This document shows positions 63,049 to 64,000 of a stretch of DNA of 64,000 nucleotides, piece by piece; positions within the stretch are counted from its first letter, which is position 1; every line of letters begins with the position of its first letter. The position numbers were made by a program, and so were the translations under genes. This DNA comes from Coprinopsis marcescibilis (lineage: Eukaryota; Basidiomycota; Agaricomycetes; Agaricales; Psathyrellaceae). A model generated the notes under the pieces. It was not told the origin of the DNA. It searched no databases and saw only the letters and a program-made list of their open reading frames with translations. The stretch is taken from the NCBI GenBank assembly GCA_004369085.1, contig ML210171.1:4904-68903 (forward strand), written 5' to 3'.

Positions 63049-64000
63049 ATGGACATCGATCCTGACCCCTCGGCAGCGAGTGGGAGACAGCTGCGTCAGA
63101 GGAAAAAGCAGAAATACGACCTTGACGACTCTGACGACGACGAAAACAGCCTCCAGACCAAGAAGGTCTCCCGGAGAACACCCAGGTCCCCGTCGACAAG
63201 GCGGATAAGGAAAGCAGGAAAGCTAGCCAGCTTTGTGAACCTCCCACTGGACATTCTGCACGAGGCAGGTATATTCCACCTTGTAGACTGTCATTTTTAC
63301 TCATATCTGCAATCTTAGATATTCGGACACTTGCACCCTTATGACTTGCTCAAGCTGGCACGGACAACCAAGGACTTCCGGCGCATTCTGATGCAACGGT
63401 CCTCCATCTCGACGTGGAGGGCCAGTTTCTCAGAGTTGGACTCGCTGCCGGAATGTCCACCTGGCATGTCGGAGCCGTCTTGGGCAAATCTGGTGTTCTC
63501 GCCGCACTGCCATGTACGCCTTCTCTCGCATCGCTGCTACATCAAGTCCTCAGCGTCTTCCAGATATGCCTCACTGCCGGTGTTAGGAATGTCGAATGGC
63601 GCTTTCGCATCAGGATGTGCTCCAAATGCGCACCACAAGAGTATGTGGACGTTCATTGACGCTGGGAGTGGGGTCAGCTTACTGATATGCCCTTTCAGGC
63701 TTATCGAAACCTATCATTCCCAATCTGTCGAAGATCTCTATCGGCCTCTCACAGGTGGTTTCGGTTTCGACGCATCACTACTTCCAGACCTCGTATACCT
63801 CTTGCCGAATCGTGAAGGCAGTAAGCTTATTCTATTCTTACTCCGTGTGATGTAATCATTTAGACTCTTCCGTCTAATTTGCAGAAAGGTTCAGACGAGT
63901 GTTCATGCGGGAAGACCTGATAAACTTCAGGGACAGCTATGGGGCACTGGAGACACCGGAGGAGCGGCTCGCTTTCATCGATGAGCGGCGAAAAGCGATA
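63049..64000 (+). CDS. F-box protein, cut by the window end
   Basis: Substrate-receptor type protein for SCF ubiquitin ligases. The first exon (63049-63264) encodes an acidic/basic N-terminus (RQRKKQKYDLDDSDDDE) and the beginning of the F-box FVNLPLDILHE; the second (from 63319) continues IFGHLHPYDLLKLARTTKDF, so the F-box spans an intron. That intron begins GCAGGT, a GC-AG type. Later exons encode a Cys/His-containing segment (HCHICLTAG, MCSKCAPQE) found in a common Agaricomycete F-box family, then LPDLVYLLPNREGKRF and further helical sequence. The C-terminus lies outside the window. The substrate is unknown. Confidence 0.82.
63265..63318 (+). other. Probable GC-AG intron inside the F-box
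   Basis: Exon end CACGAG is followed by GCAGGT, and the intron ends AATCTTAG before ATATTCGGACAC. Only this phase-0 junction gives the continuous F-box LPLDILHEIFGHLHPYDLL; the nearby GT at 63269 shifts the frame. Confidence 0.65.

Overview
This window looks like nuclear DNA of a filamentous basidiomycete, most likely an Agaricomycete. Nearly every gene is cut by many short GT-AG introns of about 50-65 nt, some exons are only 14-21 nt long, and the gene content (DASH-complex ASK1, fungal BMT5, an Ssp120-like EF-hand protein, expanded M43 proteases, F-box families) is fungal. Genus level is inference only; a Rhizoctonia/Ceratobasidium-type genome would fit the secreted M43 expansion. No rRNA, tRNA, CRISPR or prokaryotic features were found. 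Exon boundaries were worked out by hand from splice signals, reading-frame continuity and family conservation; most models sum to an exact multiple of three.

Layout. 1-8.6 kb: an accessory block with three tandem secreted M43 metalloproteases and an F-box/nucleotidyltransferase-like gene. 8.8-33.6 kb: a housekeeping block with ASK1, a small zinc-binding protein, a copper amine oxidase, mitochondrial ribosomal protein uL10m, BMT5 rRNA methyltransferase, RAMP4/SERP, a HAT2/RBBP4 WD40 protein, ATP synthase subunit e, a GFA/CENP-V-type enzyme, an Ies4-like disordered protein, Dop1 and an Ssp120-like protein. 33.6-40.7 kb: a second accessory island with a fourth M43 protease (opposite strand), a second F-box/NTase-like gene and an 833-bp TA-flanked terminal-inverted-repeat element carrying a decayed pogo/Tigger-like transposase tail. 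40.7-45.5 kb: a very large proline-rich single-pass membrane protein with tandemly duplicated exons and peptide repeats. 45.5-64 kb: NOG2/GNL2 GTPase, two tandem enolases, a large TBC RabGAP, an importin-9/Kap114-type karyopherin and an F-box gene cut by the window end.

How the genes fit together. BMT5, NOG2, uL10m and the importin belong to ribosome production and nuclear transport. RAMP4, Dop1, the Ssp120-like protein and the TBC protein belong to the secretory pathway. HAT2 and the Ies4-like protein belong to chromatin. The two enolases are an old tandem duplication with almost identical intron positions. The unusual material is the M43 + F-box/NTase pairing in two separate accessory islands, the transposon relic in one of them, and the exon-repeat membrane protein. 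I did not see a convincing wholly new multi-gene system; the F-box/NTase-like family and the exon-repeat membrane protein are the strongest candidates for undescribed biology.
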